From Candidatus Limnocylindrales bacterium (GTDB lineage: Bacteria > Moduliflexota > Moduliflexia > Moduliflexales > JAUQPW01): a stretch of 64,000 bases of DNA. The DNA lies in NCBI GenBank assembly GCA_035559535.1, contig DATMBG010000051.1, forward strand, positions 434,001 to 498,000. Reading direction: 5' to 3'. Each line of letters starts with the position of its first letter. The first letter of the stretch is position 1. Position numbers and translations under genes: made by a program. Under the pieces are notes generated by a model. The model did no database searches. It saw only the letters and a list, made by a program, of their open reading frames with translations, and was not told the origin of the DNA. This document shows, piece by piece, positions 34,361-44,006 of this stretch.

Positions 34361-35071
34361 TTATTCCTGTTTTCTTCCCTTTGTCCTTGTCGTAATCTCC
34401 GGCTTTTCAGGAGCTTCTTGAGGAGTTTCCTTAGAAAGTTTCTTCTCTTCTAAACTTGAAGAAGTTGGAGAAGGTTTAGGTAGTGCAGCTCCTACAACTT
34501 CCTTCGCCCCCTCCGCAACTCCAACGAGCATATCCTTAACAGCTTTGACTGCCGTGTTTCCAATGGTACTGGCTGCTTCAATGGCACCGAGAACAACTTC
34601 TCTCGCAACAGCTTCTACATTCCCACCCATTTCTCGAGTTGCTTCGATAATCCCATCTACCGAGCGCCTTGTTACAAGACCGATATCTGCTCCAATTTCA
34701 GCAGCACCTTTGAACGTCCCTTTAACGGTTTGAACTGCGACGGTAACCACATCCCCTCCCACATCGCTAACTCCCATGATAACCCCCTTGGCGACATTTT
34801 TGGCGCTCAAGATTAATCCTGTTCCTACCTCTTCGGTAGCCTGAATGGCTCCATTTATAATCTCCTTGGTGATATGGATACTTTCTGTAGCTGTTGATCC
34901 TGTAGTTCGCAGGGTGTGCGAAACAGTATTCCTGACCAGCGTAGTAATCTCGGCCTCGATTTCGTTGATCCCTCTCAAACTCCCTATAATCCCTTCCTTA
35001 ACCGTTTTCCCAGCTTTCCCTAATTCCCCTCCCAGAGTGGCATTTGATGTGTTGTCCTTATGATCATTCAT
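34361..35071 (-). CDS. Ala/Gly/Val-rich repetitive protein, phasin- or LEA-like
   Basis: The 236-residue protein consists of degenerate repeats of about 33-37 residues in which GVI-G, AVxxVKGxxxGAAEIG and ATREMGGxVEAVAREV motifs recur from about residue 20 to 185. A charged Pro/Glu/Lys tail follows (residues 190-236). There is no signal peptide. The pattern is that of amphipathic helices which coat a surface, as in phasins, LEA proteins or membrane-associated coat proteins. It sits between the HMA-like gene and the P-type ATPase gene, in the same orientation. I do not recognise a named family. Confidence 0.6.
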   Translation of the reverse strand: MNDHKDNTSNATLGGELGKAGKTVKEGIIGSLRGINEIEAEITTLVRNTVSHTLRTTGSTATESIHITKEIINGAIQATEEVGTGLILSAKNVAKGVIMGVSDVGGDVVTVAVQTVKGTFKGAAEIGADIGLVTRRSVDGIIEATREMGGNVEAVAREVVLGAIEAASTIGNTAVKAVKDMLVGVAEGAKEVVGAALPKPSPTSSSLEEKKLSKETPQEAPEKPEITTRTKGRKQE

Positions 35072-35115
35072 ATAAACCTCCTTTAAAATCCCCCAAAAGC
35101 TTTTCTATTGGCTTT

Positions 35116-35619
35116 TCACGGGTCCTTTCTGTTCTTATCTGACTTAAACTTAAAAAACTCATAAACACTGAATCCGTACCAAAAAGCCGTATACCAGGGA
35201 ATAGGTGCGAGATTTCCCCTGAGAATTTGAAAAAGACCTGCGCTCACCAGACCTAAAAACACCAGGCCTGGAAAATCCAGAGTACCCCGGGTAAACTCCT
35301 TCATTCGATTCTCTAACTCTTGAAGTTGTCTGGATATCGTCCAGGATAAGTTCTCTGACTGAGGGTTCAGATCTCCAAGTTGAAAAAGATTATTTTTTTG
35401 AGCATATGCTGCAAGGGCTTTCCAGTCCCGAGTGTCCCCCGTATGAACAAAAAGTATGCTTCCCGTTAAGGGGTTTACTTCTAGCTTTTTAATTCCCGGA
35501 TAGGTAGAAAACAGAGTCTTCAGAGATGAAAAATAAACTTCATCTCCTCTTTTCGAGGGAATTTTTATACGTAGCCTTTCGGTTGTAGAATGAACGATAT
35601 AAGCATCGGGAAGCATCAA
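35116..35619 (-). CDS. HMA-like domain protein with C-terminal membrane segment
   Basis: The 167-residue protein starts YIVHSTTERLRIKIPSKRGD, then has PGIKKLEVNPLTGSILFVHTG, matching the CxxC-less HMA pattern of the protein at 29289. Residues about 115-150 include a hydrophobic hairpin (FPGLVFLGLVSAGLFQILRG, then WYTAFWYGFSVYEFFKF), so it is probably membrane-associated. Its ATG overlaps the stop of the DUF5132 gene by four bases. Confidence 0.7.
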   Translation of the reverse strand: MMLPDAYIVHSTTERLRIKIPSKRGDEVYFSSLKTLFSTYPGIKKLEVNPLTGSILFVHTGDTRDWKALAAYAQKNNLFQLGDLNPQSENLSWTISRQLQELENRMKEFTRGTLDFPGLVFLGLVSAGLFQILRGNLAPIPWYTAFWYGFSVYEFFKFKSDKNRKDP

Positions 35620-35915
35620 TGGATGGGTTCTCCTTTAGCGTTAACAATAGGGGACGTTTTTTGGGATGTTTCTGAGAGTTCCGCCTTTGCCTCCGCGATT
35701 ATATCTTCAACCATCTCTCCAGCTTCAGCAACTAGTTCTCTACCCTTTTCATAGATAAGGATCCCACTTTTTATAGCGGCTTTGGCTAAAGGTTTAACTA
35801 CATTGGCTGCAATGGGAATTACAACCGGCGAGAGGATCGTTGCTCCTACGCCTATTGCAAGTCCGGTTGCAATACTACCTCCTAAACCATCCCTAAGATC
35901 ATCTAAAAGAGCCAT
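35616..35915 (-). CDS. DUF5132 family small membrane protein
   Basis: The 99-residue protein has one strong hydrophobic segment (residues about 12-45, GGSIATGLAIGVGATILSPVV, running into IPIAANVVKPLAKAAIK), then KGRELVAEAGEMVEDIIAEAKAEL. This is the DUF5132 signature. Such proteins are found beside HMA-like proteins and P-type ATPases, as here. An AGGAGG ribosome site stands directly upstream. The gene is divergent from pstS across a 600-bp region. Confidence 0.8.
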   Translation of the reverse strand: MALLDDLRDGLGGSIATGLAIGVGATILSPVVIPIAANVVKPLAKAAIKSGILIYEKGRELVAEAGEMVEDIIAEAKAELSETSQKTSPIVNAKGEPIH

Positions 35916-36295
35916 AATAAACCTCCTTTTTTTATCTTTGTTTGTGTACCAGTTATTATAAAAATCTCAAAAGATTAACCCCACAGGGAGTTAACATCAT
36001 AAAAATAGTTCCTTGCCCTACAGGTGGTTAGCAATTTTTATAATTTTTTCATTACTTACCTACTCATAGAAATGACCTCCTTTACCCGTCCTTTATCCCA
36101 ATTCTGATTAAGTAGGTCGCACCCTAGGCACTCCCCCTGAAAAGGTTACATCCTGAGGAGGGACGGCTGTACAGGGCCCTTAGGCAGGTAATCCTTCCCT
36201 CCCCGCATGGAGAGAGAGTTAAAGTAGGACCCTATCCACTTTACATCCCATTTCCTTACTGACCTGGTATCAGTTTTATTTCCTTTAATAAAATC

Positions 36296-36323
36296 TTAAC
36301 AGAAACGTCACGGAACTATAACA
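36296..36323 (+). promoter_or_regulatory. Pho box upstream of pstS
   Basis: TTAACA (36296), GTCACG (36307) and ATAACA (36318) recur at an exact 11-bp period. This is the tandem layout recognised by PhoB/PhoP response regulators. The box is 194 bases before the pstS ATG and about 380 bases from the divergent DUF5132 start, so it could serve either direction. The rest of the 600-bp spacer (35916-36516) shows no gene. Confidence 0.65.
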
Positions 36324-36516
36324 CGGCAGGAGTGAAGTTATAAAAGATTCGGATTTAATACAATTTTAATACCGTCATCATACAAACATAATAATCAGGC
36401 GGCTTATTAAGAGTGACTTCTTTAGGATAAAGAATCGGATTAACCCAATTCTCATCAGATGGTCCTTTACAGACCATGGTATTGTTTACCCACTAAAGAT
36501 AAAGGAGGTTAAATTT

Positions 36517-37527
36517 ATGAGAAACCAAAACTTTTGGATCCGTTATCTATTCATTCCAGTTGGGATACTTTTACTGGTCGGATATACCCTTGCCCAGGAG
36601 ACCTCTGTTAAAGTAGATCCCGCCATTCCCGATTATAAGCCGACCAAAGGTATTTCAGGAAATCTTAAGAGTGTCGGTTCGGATACCATGAATAACTTGA
36701 TGACCCTATGGGCAGAAGGCTTTAATAAGTTTTATCCTGGGGTTAAAATTGAAATTGAAGGAAAAGGTTCCAGTACGGCTCCACCTGCATTGACTGCCGG
36801 AACCGCCCATTTTGGTCCTATGTCTCGAGAGATGAAGGCTCAAGAGATCGATGAGTTTGAGAAAAAGTATGGTTACAAACCCACAGAAGTGAAAACCTCT
36901 CTGGATGTTCTGGCGGTTTATGTTCACAAAGATAATCCTATCCAATGCCTGAGTCTTCCGCAGATCGATGCGATCTTTTCCAAAACCCGACGGGGAGGTT
37001 ATGAAAAGGATATACGAACCTGGGGAGATCTGGGTTTAACAGGGGAATGGGCTGATAAACCTATCAGTCTGTATGGGCGTAATAGCGCTTCCGGTACTTA
37101 TGGATACTTCAAGGAGCATGCCTTATTTAAGGGTGATTACAAGGATGAAGTCAAAGAACAACCCGGAAGCTCATCAGTTGTGCAGGGCGTTGCTTCAGAT
37201 AAATTCGGAATCGGCTACAGTGGAATTGGTTACAAGACGGCAGATGTACGGGCTGTACCCCTTGCAGCCAAGGAAGGGGCTACCTGCTATGAGGCTAATA
37301 TGGAAAATGCTTACAGCGGCGAATATCCCATTGCCCGATTCTTATATATCTATGTCAATAAAGCCCCGGGTAAGAGCCTCGATCCACTGCGACGAGAATT
37401 TCTGAGTTTCGTTTTAAGCAAACAAGGTCAGGAAGTTGTCGTGAAGGATGGATTTATTCCTTTACCCGCCAGTTTGATTCAGGAAGAAAGAAGCAAACTA
37501 GGCCTCATGGAGAATAATAAAGGTTAA
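36517..37527 (+). CDS. pstS: Periplasmic phosphate-binding protein
   Basis: The 336-residue protein has a signal peptide (about residues 1-27) and the PstS motifs [45 protein letters not shown], and GIGYSGIGY. It captures inorganic phosphate for the Pst ABC importer. The ribosome site AAAGGAGG precedes the ATG. It leads the pstSCAB-phoU run behind a Pho box. Confidence 0.96.
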   Translation: MRNQNFWIRYLFIPVGILLLVGYTLAQETSVKVDPAIPDYKPTKGISGNLKSVGSDTMNNLMTLWAEGFNKFYPGVKIEIEGKGSSTAPPALTAGTAHFGPMSREMKAQEIDEFEKKYGYKPTEVKTSLDVLAVYVHKDNPIQCLSLPQIDAIFSKTRRGGYEKDIRTWGDLGLTGEWADKPISLYGRNSASGTYGYFKEHALFKGDYKDEVKEQPGSSSVVQGVASDKFGIGYSGIGYKTADVRAVPLAAKEGATCYEANMENAYSGEYPIARFLYIYVNKAPGKSLDPLRREFLSFVLSKQGQEVVVKDGFIPLPASLIQEERSKLGLMENNKG

Positions 37528-37547
37528 GACCGTAACCTGAATCTATT

Positions 37548-37652
37548 GTTCGTTGTCCGCCGGGTCCCGTTGTCAGGGATAACGGTAGCGGACAACGGGC
37601 AATGGGTGAAGGAATAGAATAAATAAAGGAACATGGAGGACGGACAACGAAC
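37548..37652. repeat. GTTCGTTGTCCG / CGGACAACGAAC inverted repeats across the pstS-pstC junction
   Basis: GTTCGTTGTCCG at 37548-37559 is exactly complementary to CGGACAACGAAC at 37641-37652, with a second partial arm (GCGGACAACG) at 37588-37597. The distal arm lies inside the first codons of pstC (giving GQRTT). A hairpin here could hold pstC expression below pstS. Confidence 0.6.
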
Positions 37653-40302
37653 TACAGATCATAGGCTGCCGGTCAGATCGAAACGCCCAAGAAAAACCAA
37701 AAGAAGCGTTATCTTCATTGATAAGTTTTCTACAACTATTATCAGTCTTGGGGGTATTCTGGTAATCATAGCCGTACTGGGAATCTTGATATTTCTAATA
37801 ACGGTCGTAGTTCCTCTCTTCCGGGGTGCCAGGGTAATTTCTTTTACCTCTTATAACCTTCCTCTCACAGATCGGGAGTTACTCTTTGCGGAGATGGACG
37901 ATTATTTATCGTTAGGGATGGCTTTATCCAGAGATGGCTTTCTGACTACCTTCCAGGCTTCGACAGGAAAGAAGATGTTTGAAGAGAGAATAGTCCCTTC
38001 CGACGCCGAGATAACTGCCTTCTCCAGGACCTTACGCAGAGGTTATGTGGCTCTAGGGTTGTCCAATGGAGAGGTTTCTCTGGGAAACCTCTCGTTTAAG
38101 ATTTCCTTTCCTACGGAAGAAGAGGTTCCGGAAGAATTTAAGAATTTGAGTCCTGGAGCCTCAGTGGTATTTGGAAAAGGGATCTTAGAGAGAGCCCCGG
38201 AAGGTCAATTCCGAAAGATTGAAGAACAGATAGAATTTGCTCCACCTGTAAAAGTAGGAACAAGTCAAGCTTCGGTAGTTTTGATAGATTACAGGCCCCT
38301 GGAAGGCCAGATAGAGGAATTAGTTACCCTCCAGGCAGATGGTCGGTTGTTCTTGAGCAGGGTGACCAGGAAGAAGAATCTCCTGACCGGTAAAGTAACC
38401 ACCAGTTTAGACAGGAGGGAAATACCCTACTCAGAGTCTGAGAACCAAAAGTCGAAAACCGGGGAGTTAGAACCAGGCCTGCCCATAAAACTTTTGGTAA
38501 GTGGGCAGGGAGATCAGCTTTACCTGGCCTGGAAGGATGGAACACTCCATCGATACGACCTTCGGAATCCGGAAAAAGCCGTTGTTGTCGAGAAAACTAA
38601 TCTGATTCAATGGAATACAACGAATACTCAACAACGAATCCTTACCCAATTAAAGTTCATGATCGGAGATCAATCCCTTATCTCTACAGATTCTGCGGGA
38701 AACGTTATCGCCTGGTTTCGGGTAGAAAAAGGACCCCAGGCCCGGGGAAGCGACGGCTATGAACTTGTTCCGGCCCATATACTGGAAAAGCATCATGGCC
38801 CGGTATCGGCTTTGGCCGTGTCGCCCCGGGATAAAAGCCTGGTTACGGCAACTTCCGATGGGGAAGTTTTCCTCCGGCATATGACTTCAGAACAGGTTCT
38901 TGCCCGGTTGTCCCTTCCTTCCAAAGAAGAGATCCTTACCATCCAATTAACTCCTAAATTGGATGGTATCTTTGCCGTCGATAAATCGCTAACGGCTTAT
39001 CTCTGGAAAATCCATAATCCGCATCCAGAAACAACCTGGAAGTCTATCTTTGGTAAAGTCTGGTATGAGGGATATCCGAAACCTACTTATACCTGGCAAT
39101 CCTCCAGTGGAACCGACGATTTTGAGCCAAAACTCAGTCTGGTCCCCTTAATCTTCGGTACCCTGAAGGCAACGTTTTACTCTCTCCTGTTTGCGGTACC
39201 GGTGGCTCTTCTGGCTGCAATTTATACTTCTGAGTTCCTGGATAAAAAACTTAAATCTATTCTAAAACCCGGTATAGAGACGATGGCTTCCCTACCCAGT
39301 GTAGTTTTAGGTTTTATTGCGGCCTTGGTGTTGGCTCCTTTCGTGGAGAACTGGGTCCTGTCCATCTTGTTTGCCTTTGGGATGCTACCTTTGATTCTTC
39401 TCTTCTGGGGCTATATCTGGCAGCTTTTACCCCCCCAAATTACCATCCGACTCTCAGGAGCCCTTCAATTTATCATTATCCTGGCCGTGATGATAATCGG
39501 TTTTAATTTGGCCGAGAATTTAGGCGTGAGGGTAGAAAAGCTGATTTTCCATGGAGATTTTAAAGCCTGGCTGGATGGGCGCATTGGAACGGGTACCCCT
39601 CTCTGGTTTATCCTGTTTTTCCCCTTTTCAATCCTCCTGGTTTCTCTATTTAAAAAAAGGTTCCTAAACAGGATAATCTGGGAAAGGATCTCTTATAAAA
39701 ATCACCTGAGAGCAGGGTTAATAGAATTTATGGGGGCCCTCTCCGTCTTTATAGTATCCGTTTTTCTAAGTTATGGAACAGGCCTATTACTGACAACCCT
39801 GGGATGGGATGCGCGGGGCGAGTTGGTTGGAACTTATGTACAAAGAAATACTCTGATCGTCGGGTTTGCCATGGGATTTGCGGTTATTCCCATTATCTAT
39901 ACCATCACCGAAGATGCTCTGGCTGCGGTTCCTGAATCTCTTCGTGCAGCCTCCTTAGCCTGTGGAGCGACACGATGGCAGACGGCCATTCGAATTGTTC
40001 TTCCCACGGCGGCCAGTGGGATCTTTTCGGCTGTTATGGTCGGCCTGGGGAGAGCCGTTGGGGAAACCATGATTGTGGTCATGGCAGCCGGAAATACACC
40101 GGTTCTGGATCTAAATATTTTCAACGGACTTCGTGCCTTATCTGCCAACATCGCCGTGGAATTACCGGAAGCAGTTAAAGACAGTACCCTGTATCGGATG
40201 CTTTTCCTGGCAGCGCTACTGCTCTTTGTAATGACTTTTATCGTTAATACCTTAGCTGAAATTATTCGACTCAGATTTAGAAAGAAGGCCTATCAACTCT
40301 AA
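37633..40302 (+). CDS. pstC: Phosphate ABC transporter permease with large periplasmic beta-propeller-like insertion
   Basis: The 889-residue protein is about three times a minimal PstC. After one membrane segment (about residues 33-60) comes a region of about 430 residues with WD40-like repeats (HGPVSALAVSPRDKSLVTATSDG). The permease core follows from about 510, with the EAA-type loop (EDALAAVPESLRAASLACGATRW). Long PstC proteins with such insertions are known in Proteobacteria and relatives. It pairs with PstA and PstB for ATP-driven phosphate import. The first residues (MEDGQRTTDHR) are encoded by a repeat, so a later start at a basic segment is possible. Confidence 0.93.
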   Translation: MEDGQRTTDHRLPVRSKRPRKTKRSVIFIDKFSTTIISLGGILVIIAVLGILIFLITVVVPLFRGARVISFTSYNLPLTDRELLFAEMDDYLSLGMALSRDGFLTTFQASTGKKMFEERIVPSDAEITAFSRTLRRGYVALGLSNGEVSLGNLSFKISFPTEEEVPEEFKNLSPGASVVFGKGILERAPEGQFRKIEEQIEFAPPVKVGTSQASVVLIDYRPLEGQIEELVTLQADGRLFLSRVTRKKNLLTGKVTTSLDRREIPYSESENQKSKTGELEPGLPIKLLVSGQGDQLYLAWKDGTLHRYDLRNPEKAVVVEKTNLIQWNTTNTQQRILTQLKFMIGDQSLISTDSAGNVIAWFRVEKGPQARGSDGYELVPAHILEKHHGPVSALAVSPRDKSLVTATSDGEVFLRHMTSEQVLARLSLPSKEEILTIQLTPKLDGIFAVDKSLTAYLWKIHNPHPETTWKSIFGKVWYEGYPKPTYTWQSSSGTDDFEPKLSLVPLIFGTLKATFYSLLFAVPVALLAAIYTSEFLDKKLKSILKPGIETMASLPSVVLGFIAALVLAPFVENWVLSILFAFGMLPLILLFWGYIWQLLPPQITIRLSGALQFIIILAVMIIGFNLAENLGVRVEKLIFHGDFKAWLDGRIGTGTPLWFILFFPFSILLVSLFKKRFLNRIIWERISYKNHLRAGLIEFMGALSVFIVSVFLSYGTGLLLTTLGWDARGELVGTYVQRNTLIVGFAMGFAVIPIIYTITEDALAAVPESLRAASLACGATRWQTAIRIVLPTAASGIFSAVMVGLGRAVGETMIVVMAAGNTPVLDLNIFNGLRALSANIAVELPEAVKDSTLYRMLFLAALLLFVMTFIVNTLAEIIRLRFRKKAYQL

Positions 40303-40315
40303 CAGGAAGAAGAAA

Positions 40316-42082
40316 ATGAGAAAAATCGATAGAACCCGCTTGAAAGAAGAACCGAACTTGCAGAAGCCAGCCGGCCCGGAAAAATTTCAGAAAAAAAAGC
40401 ACGCTTCCCGTCCTACCCTGCAAGGGGAGCCTCTGGTCTGGCTGACCGGTGGAGGTCTGGCTCTTGCCACTTTGATGGTCACCGGATTGCTCTTTTTGGT
40501 TTTTTATCAAGGTATCTTGACTTTTTGGCCTGAACCCCTCGTCAAAGTAGTAGATCGACAAGGAAGAGTCTATCTGGGGGAAATTACCCGTAAAGAAAGC
40601 TATCATCCCGGTCAGGAGGTTCTAAAACAACTCCCGGAACCCCAAGATCCCAGGGCTAAAAGTCTCCTGAAGAGGGGAATTGCCGAGAGAATCTTGATAA
40701 GAACGGGAAATTACGATCTCTACGGAGATGATTTTAAATGGATCTCGCTTTTCGAGATTCAGGAAAAAGAGTACCCTCCGGAGGCTATTACTGTGGAACG
40801 TTTAGAGTGGGGACCTTTCTATGGATTTATGGAAGAGTTTCGAATCGATGGCAATCCTATAGCCCAGGGACCTACAGAAACCTGGAAAAAATTCCAAGAA
40901 TTCCATGATCAGGCCAGGGAACGTTATCTAAAAATCAAACAGATGGAGAAAAAGGATCTGGATGGGGTTAATACGCAAATTGAGGAATCTAGATTAAAGC
41001 TCAGAAAAGCCGAGTTAATTTATGGAAAGAACTCGGATCGTTATAAGAAAATACGGGCTCAGATCGAAAAGGAAGAAAACGCTTTAACCATACACTATCA
41101 TCAAATAAGTGAACAAATAACCCGACTCCAGGAAGAAAACAATCGTTATAAAATTTTGCTGAAAGAAGTGGGTGGGACTCCTAAAGAAATCGGTTTATTT
41201 GAAGTGGTTCGCGCCTATCGGGCCAATGAGTTGAACTTTTGGGAGAGATTAAAAATCTACCTCTCCCGTTGGTGGGAGTTTCTAAGCAGTGAGCCCCGGG
41301 AAGCCAATACGGAAGGAGGGGTTTTTCCGGCTATTTTTGGGACTTTTGTAATGACCGTTATCATGTCCCTGGCTGTAGCTCCCTTTGGGGTTATTGCTGC
41401 CTTATATTTAAGGGAATATGCCAAACAGGGACCTTTGGTATCCGGGGTACGGATTGCGGTCAATAATTTAGCCGGGGTACCCAGTATTGTTTTTGGTGTT
41501 TTCGGTCTTGGCTTTTTCTGCTATATAGTAGGTGGAACGATCGATTCGATATTTTTCCCTGAAAAGCTTCCGGTACCCACCTTCGGTACAGGTGGAATCC
41601 TTTGGGCTTCGCTGACCCTGGCTTTATTGACGGTTCCTGTGGTTATTGTCGCTACGGAAGAAGCCCTGGCCGCCGTCCCCAGAAGTATGCGAGAAGGTTC
41701 CTATGCCTGTGGTGCCAGCAAGTGGCAAACCATTCGAAGGGTCGTACTTCCTCAAGCAACCCCTGGCATTATGACGGGATTAATTCTGGCCATGGCGCGG
41801 GGAGCCGGAGAAGTCGCCCCCCTGATGATTACCGGGGTCGTTAAACTGGCTCCCCAACTACCCCTGGATGATCGCTTCCCCTATTTCCACCTGGAGCGAA
41901 GTTTTATGCATCTGGGATTTCACATTTATGATGTCGGATTTCAATCTCGAAATTCAGAAGCCGGAAAACCTATGGTATTCACGACAACGCTTCTCCTCAT
42001 TCTTTTGATCGTAACCTTGAATGCAACGGCCATTTACTTGCGCAATAAACTCAAAAGAAAATATAAGGTAGGACATTTCTAA
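40316..42082 (+). CDS. pstA: Phosphate ABC transporter permease
   Basis: The 588-residue protein has a basic N-terminus, one membrane segment (about residues 38-63), a large soluble region of about 230 residues including a coiled coil (about 200-280, rich in Glu/Lys/Arg), then the permease core with the EAA loop (EEALAAVPRSMREGSYACGASKW). This is longer than the roughly 300-residue minimal PstA but parallels its long PstC partner. It starts 13 bases after pstC. Confidence 0.94.
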   Translation: MRKIDRTRLKEEPNLQKPAGPEKFQKKKHASRPTLQGEPLVWLTGGGLALATLMVTGLLFLVFYQGILTFWPEPLVKVVDRQGRVYLGEITRKESYHPGQEVLKQLPEPQDPRAKSLLKRGIAERILIRTGNYDLYGDDFKWISLFEIQEKEYPPEAITVERLEWGPFYGFMEEFRIDGNPIAQGPTETWKKFQEFHDQARERYLKIKQMEKKDLDGVNTQIEESRLKLRKAELIYGKNSDRYKKIRAQIEKEENALTIHYHQISEQITRLQEENNRYKILLKEVGGTPKEIGLFEVVRAYRANELNFWERLKIYLSRWWEFLSSEPREANTEGGVFPAIFGTFVMTVIMSLAVAPFGVIAALYLREYAKQGPLVSGVRIAVNNLAGVPSIVFGVFGLGFFCYIVGGTIDSIFFPEKLPVPTFGTGGILWASLTLALLTVPVVIVATEEALAAVPRSMREGSYACGASKWQTIRRVVLPQATPGIMTGLILAMARGAGEVAPLMITGVVKLAPQLPLDDRFPYFHLERSFMHLGFHIYDVGFQSRNSEAGKPMVFTTTLLLILLIVTLNATAIYLRNKLKRKYKVGHF

Positions 42083-42242
42083 GTTGCCCGAGAATAGAAT
42101 ATGGAGGTTAATCCCCTATACCTTAAGCTAATGCTTCCTCCCCGACCTTTCCCCGCTTTGCAGGGAAAGAAATTTGCGCCAAAGTTTCTTTCTCTGTAAA
42201 ACAGGGAAGGAATAGGGCGAAGATACCCTTTAGCAGGGCTTT

Positions 42243-43106
42243 ATGAAGACCATGAAAAATTCTACTCATTGGATCAGGTCTAAGTCTGTAGAAGAGAAGT
42301 TAGAAGAATTTGCAGAACTGGAGTCGACCATTCATCCAGAACTGGACACCGAAAATGCTATTATCGAAATAAAGGACTTTAATCTCTGGTACGGGTCTCA
42401 ACAGGCACTCTATAATATCAACATGCGTATTCCTTATGGGAAAGTGACGGCCCTTATGGGACCCTCGGGTTGTGGAAAGTCTACATTGATCCGCTGTATC
42501 AACCGATTGAACGATTTAATAGATAACGTTCGTATCAAAGGGGAAATGTATCTCAATAAAGATCCCATTTATGCTCCAGATGTGGATGTGATCGAACTCC
42601 GAAAACGGATTGGTATGGTTTTTCAAAAATCCAACCCCTTCCCCATGAGCATTTACGAAAACGTAGTTTATCCACTTCGAATCGATGGAGAAAATCGCAA
42701 AGCTGTTTTGGATGAGGTTGTGGAGCGAAGCTTAAAAAGTGCTGCGCTGTGGGAGGAAGTCAAAGACCGACTTCACCATTCGGCGCTGGAACTTTCCGGT
42801 GGTCAACAACAACGTCTCTGCATCGCCCGGGCTATTGCCCAGGAACCGGAAGTGCTACTCATGGATGAACCTTGCTCGGCCCTGGATCCCATCGCAACGG
42901 GAAAAATCGAGGATCTTATCCACGCCCTCAAAGGGGAGTATACCGTGGTGATCGTAACCCATAACCTACAGCAAGCGGCCCGAATCTCAGACTATACGGC
43001 TTTCATGTACCTTGGAAAGCTTATTGAATTCGGACCCACGGCAGTTATTTACCAAAATCCTATAAGGCCTCAAACCGAGGCCTATATCACAGGTCGATTT
43101 GGATAA
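42243..43106 (+). CDS. pstB: Phosphate ABC transporter ATP-binding protein
   Basis: Walker [10 protein letters not shown] lies at residues 73-81, followed by the Q-loop [12 protein letters not shown] characteristic of PstB, the signature LSGGQQQRL, and Walker [14 protein letters not shown]. An N-terminal extension of about 35 residues precedes the conserved domain. It energises PstCA. Confidence 0.97.
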   Translation: MKTMKNSTHWIRSKSVEEKLEEFAELESTIHPELDTENAIIEIKDFNLWYGSQQALYNINMRIPYGKVTALMGPSGCGKSTLIRCINRLNDLIDNVRIKGEMYLNKDPIYAPDVDVIELRKRIGMVFQKSNPFPMSIYENVVYPLRIDGENRKAVLDEVVERSLKSAALWEEVKDRLHHSALELSGGQQQRLCIARAIAQEPEVLLMDEPCSALDPIATGKIEDLIHALKGEYTVVIVTHNLQQAARISDYTAFMYLGKLIEFGPTAVIYQNPIRPQTEAYITGRFG

Positions 43107-43128
43107 TAGGAAATCAGGAGCCGGGGAT

Positions 43129-43303
43129 CAGGGACCGGAAGGAAAGAAGGAATACCAAATCTCTATTGAAATACGCCACAGGCTGGATGACCTCTCCCCG
43201 TTCGGACTTTGATAAATTCAGGACGAACGGTATACGGCTGCCGGCTCATTTCAATCAGAAATAGGTATGACGCCGGTCCCTGATTCCTGAATTCTGACTC
43301 CTG
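43129..43303. repeat. CAGGGACCGG inverted arms bracketing the pstB-phoU spacer
   Basis: CAGGGACCGG (43129-43138) is exactly complementary to CCGGTCCCTG (43273-43282). Each arm is extended by ATCAGGA-type words on its outer side, so the arms hug the end of pstB and the start of phoU. Confidence 0.55.
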
Positions 43304-43308
43304 GAGAT

Positions 43309-43983
43309 ATGAGAGAACACCTTGTCCGAGAACTTATGGGACTAAAAGCAAAATGGATCGATCTGAGTCGGCATGTCATTACCCAGTTGGATGATGCGAT
43401 TTCTTCTTTATTAACCGATAACTATGAACTGGCTCAAAAAGTCATCGAAGAGGACTCAGATATAGACCATCAGGAAGTCTTGATCGAAGAAGAGTGCCTG
43501 AAGATTATAGCCCTCTATCAGCCGGTATCCCGGGACTTACGTCTGATTGCAGCCATCTTAAAAGCCAACAACGACTTAGAACGAATCGGAGATCATGCTG
43601 TTAATATCGCCCAAATGACTTTAAGCCTTCGGGATAACCCCATTAAAAATTTCCCTCCCCATCTGGGAGAGATGACCCAAAAGGTCACCGATATTTGCCA
43701 ACGGGGATTCCAGGCATTTATAGATGGGGATCTGGAAATGGCCCGGGTAATTTGTAGAGAAGATCGGACCGTGGACGAACTGGAAGAGTATATTTACGCT
43801 GAAACAAAAAAAGCCCGTGAGGCAGGAATTTTAAATTTTGACCATGCGCTTTATTTGCATAGATTTGCCAGGGAATTGGAGCGGGTTTCCGATCTTATCA
43901 CCAATATTGCCGAAGACACCATTTATCTGATCACAGGTAAAATCGTCCGACATAACCCGGACATAAAGGGTTATATCACCTGA
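43309..43983 (+). CDS. phoU: Phosphate transport regulator PhoU
   Basis: The 224-residue all-helical protein has the two PhoU three-helix repeats: VIEEDSDIDHQEVLIEEECL and later VICREDRTVDELEEYIYAE, with ERIGDHAVNIA and ERVSDLITNIAED metal-binding motifs. It damps Pst uptake and Pho kinase signalling when phosphate is ample. A CTGGAGATATG start lies 200 bases after pstB. It converges with urtE with only 23 bases between stops. No phoB/phoR gene is in the window. Confidence 0.96.
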   Translation: MREHLVRELMGLKAKWIDLSRHVITQLDDAISSLLTDNYELAQKVIEEDSDIDHQEVLIEEECLKIIALYQPVSRDLRLIAAILKANNDLERIGDHAVNIAQMTLSLRDNPIKNFPPHLGEMTQKVTDICQRGFQAFIDGDLEMARVICREDRTVDELEEYIYAETKKAREAGILNFDHALYLHRFARELERVSDLITNIAEDTIYLITGKIVRHNPDIKGYIT

Positions 43984-44006
43984 GGGGGTTTGAGAATCAA
44001 AATGTA

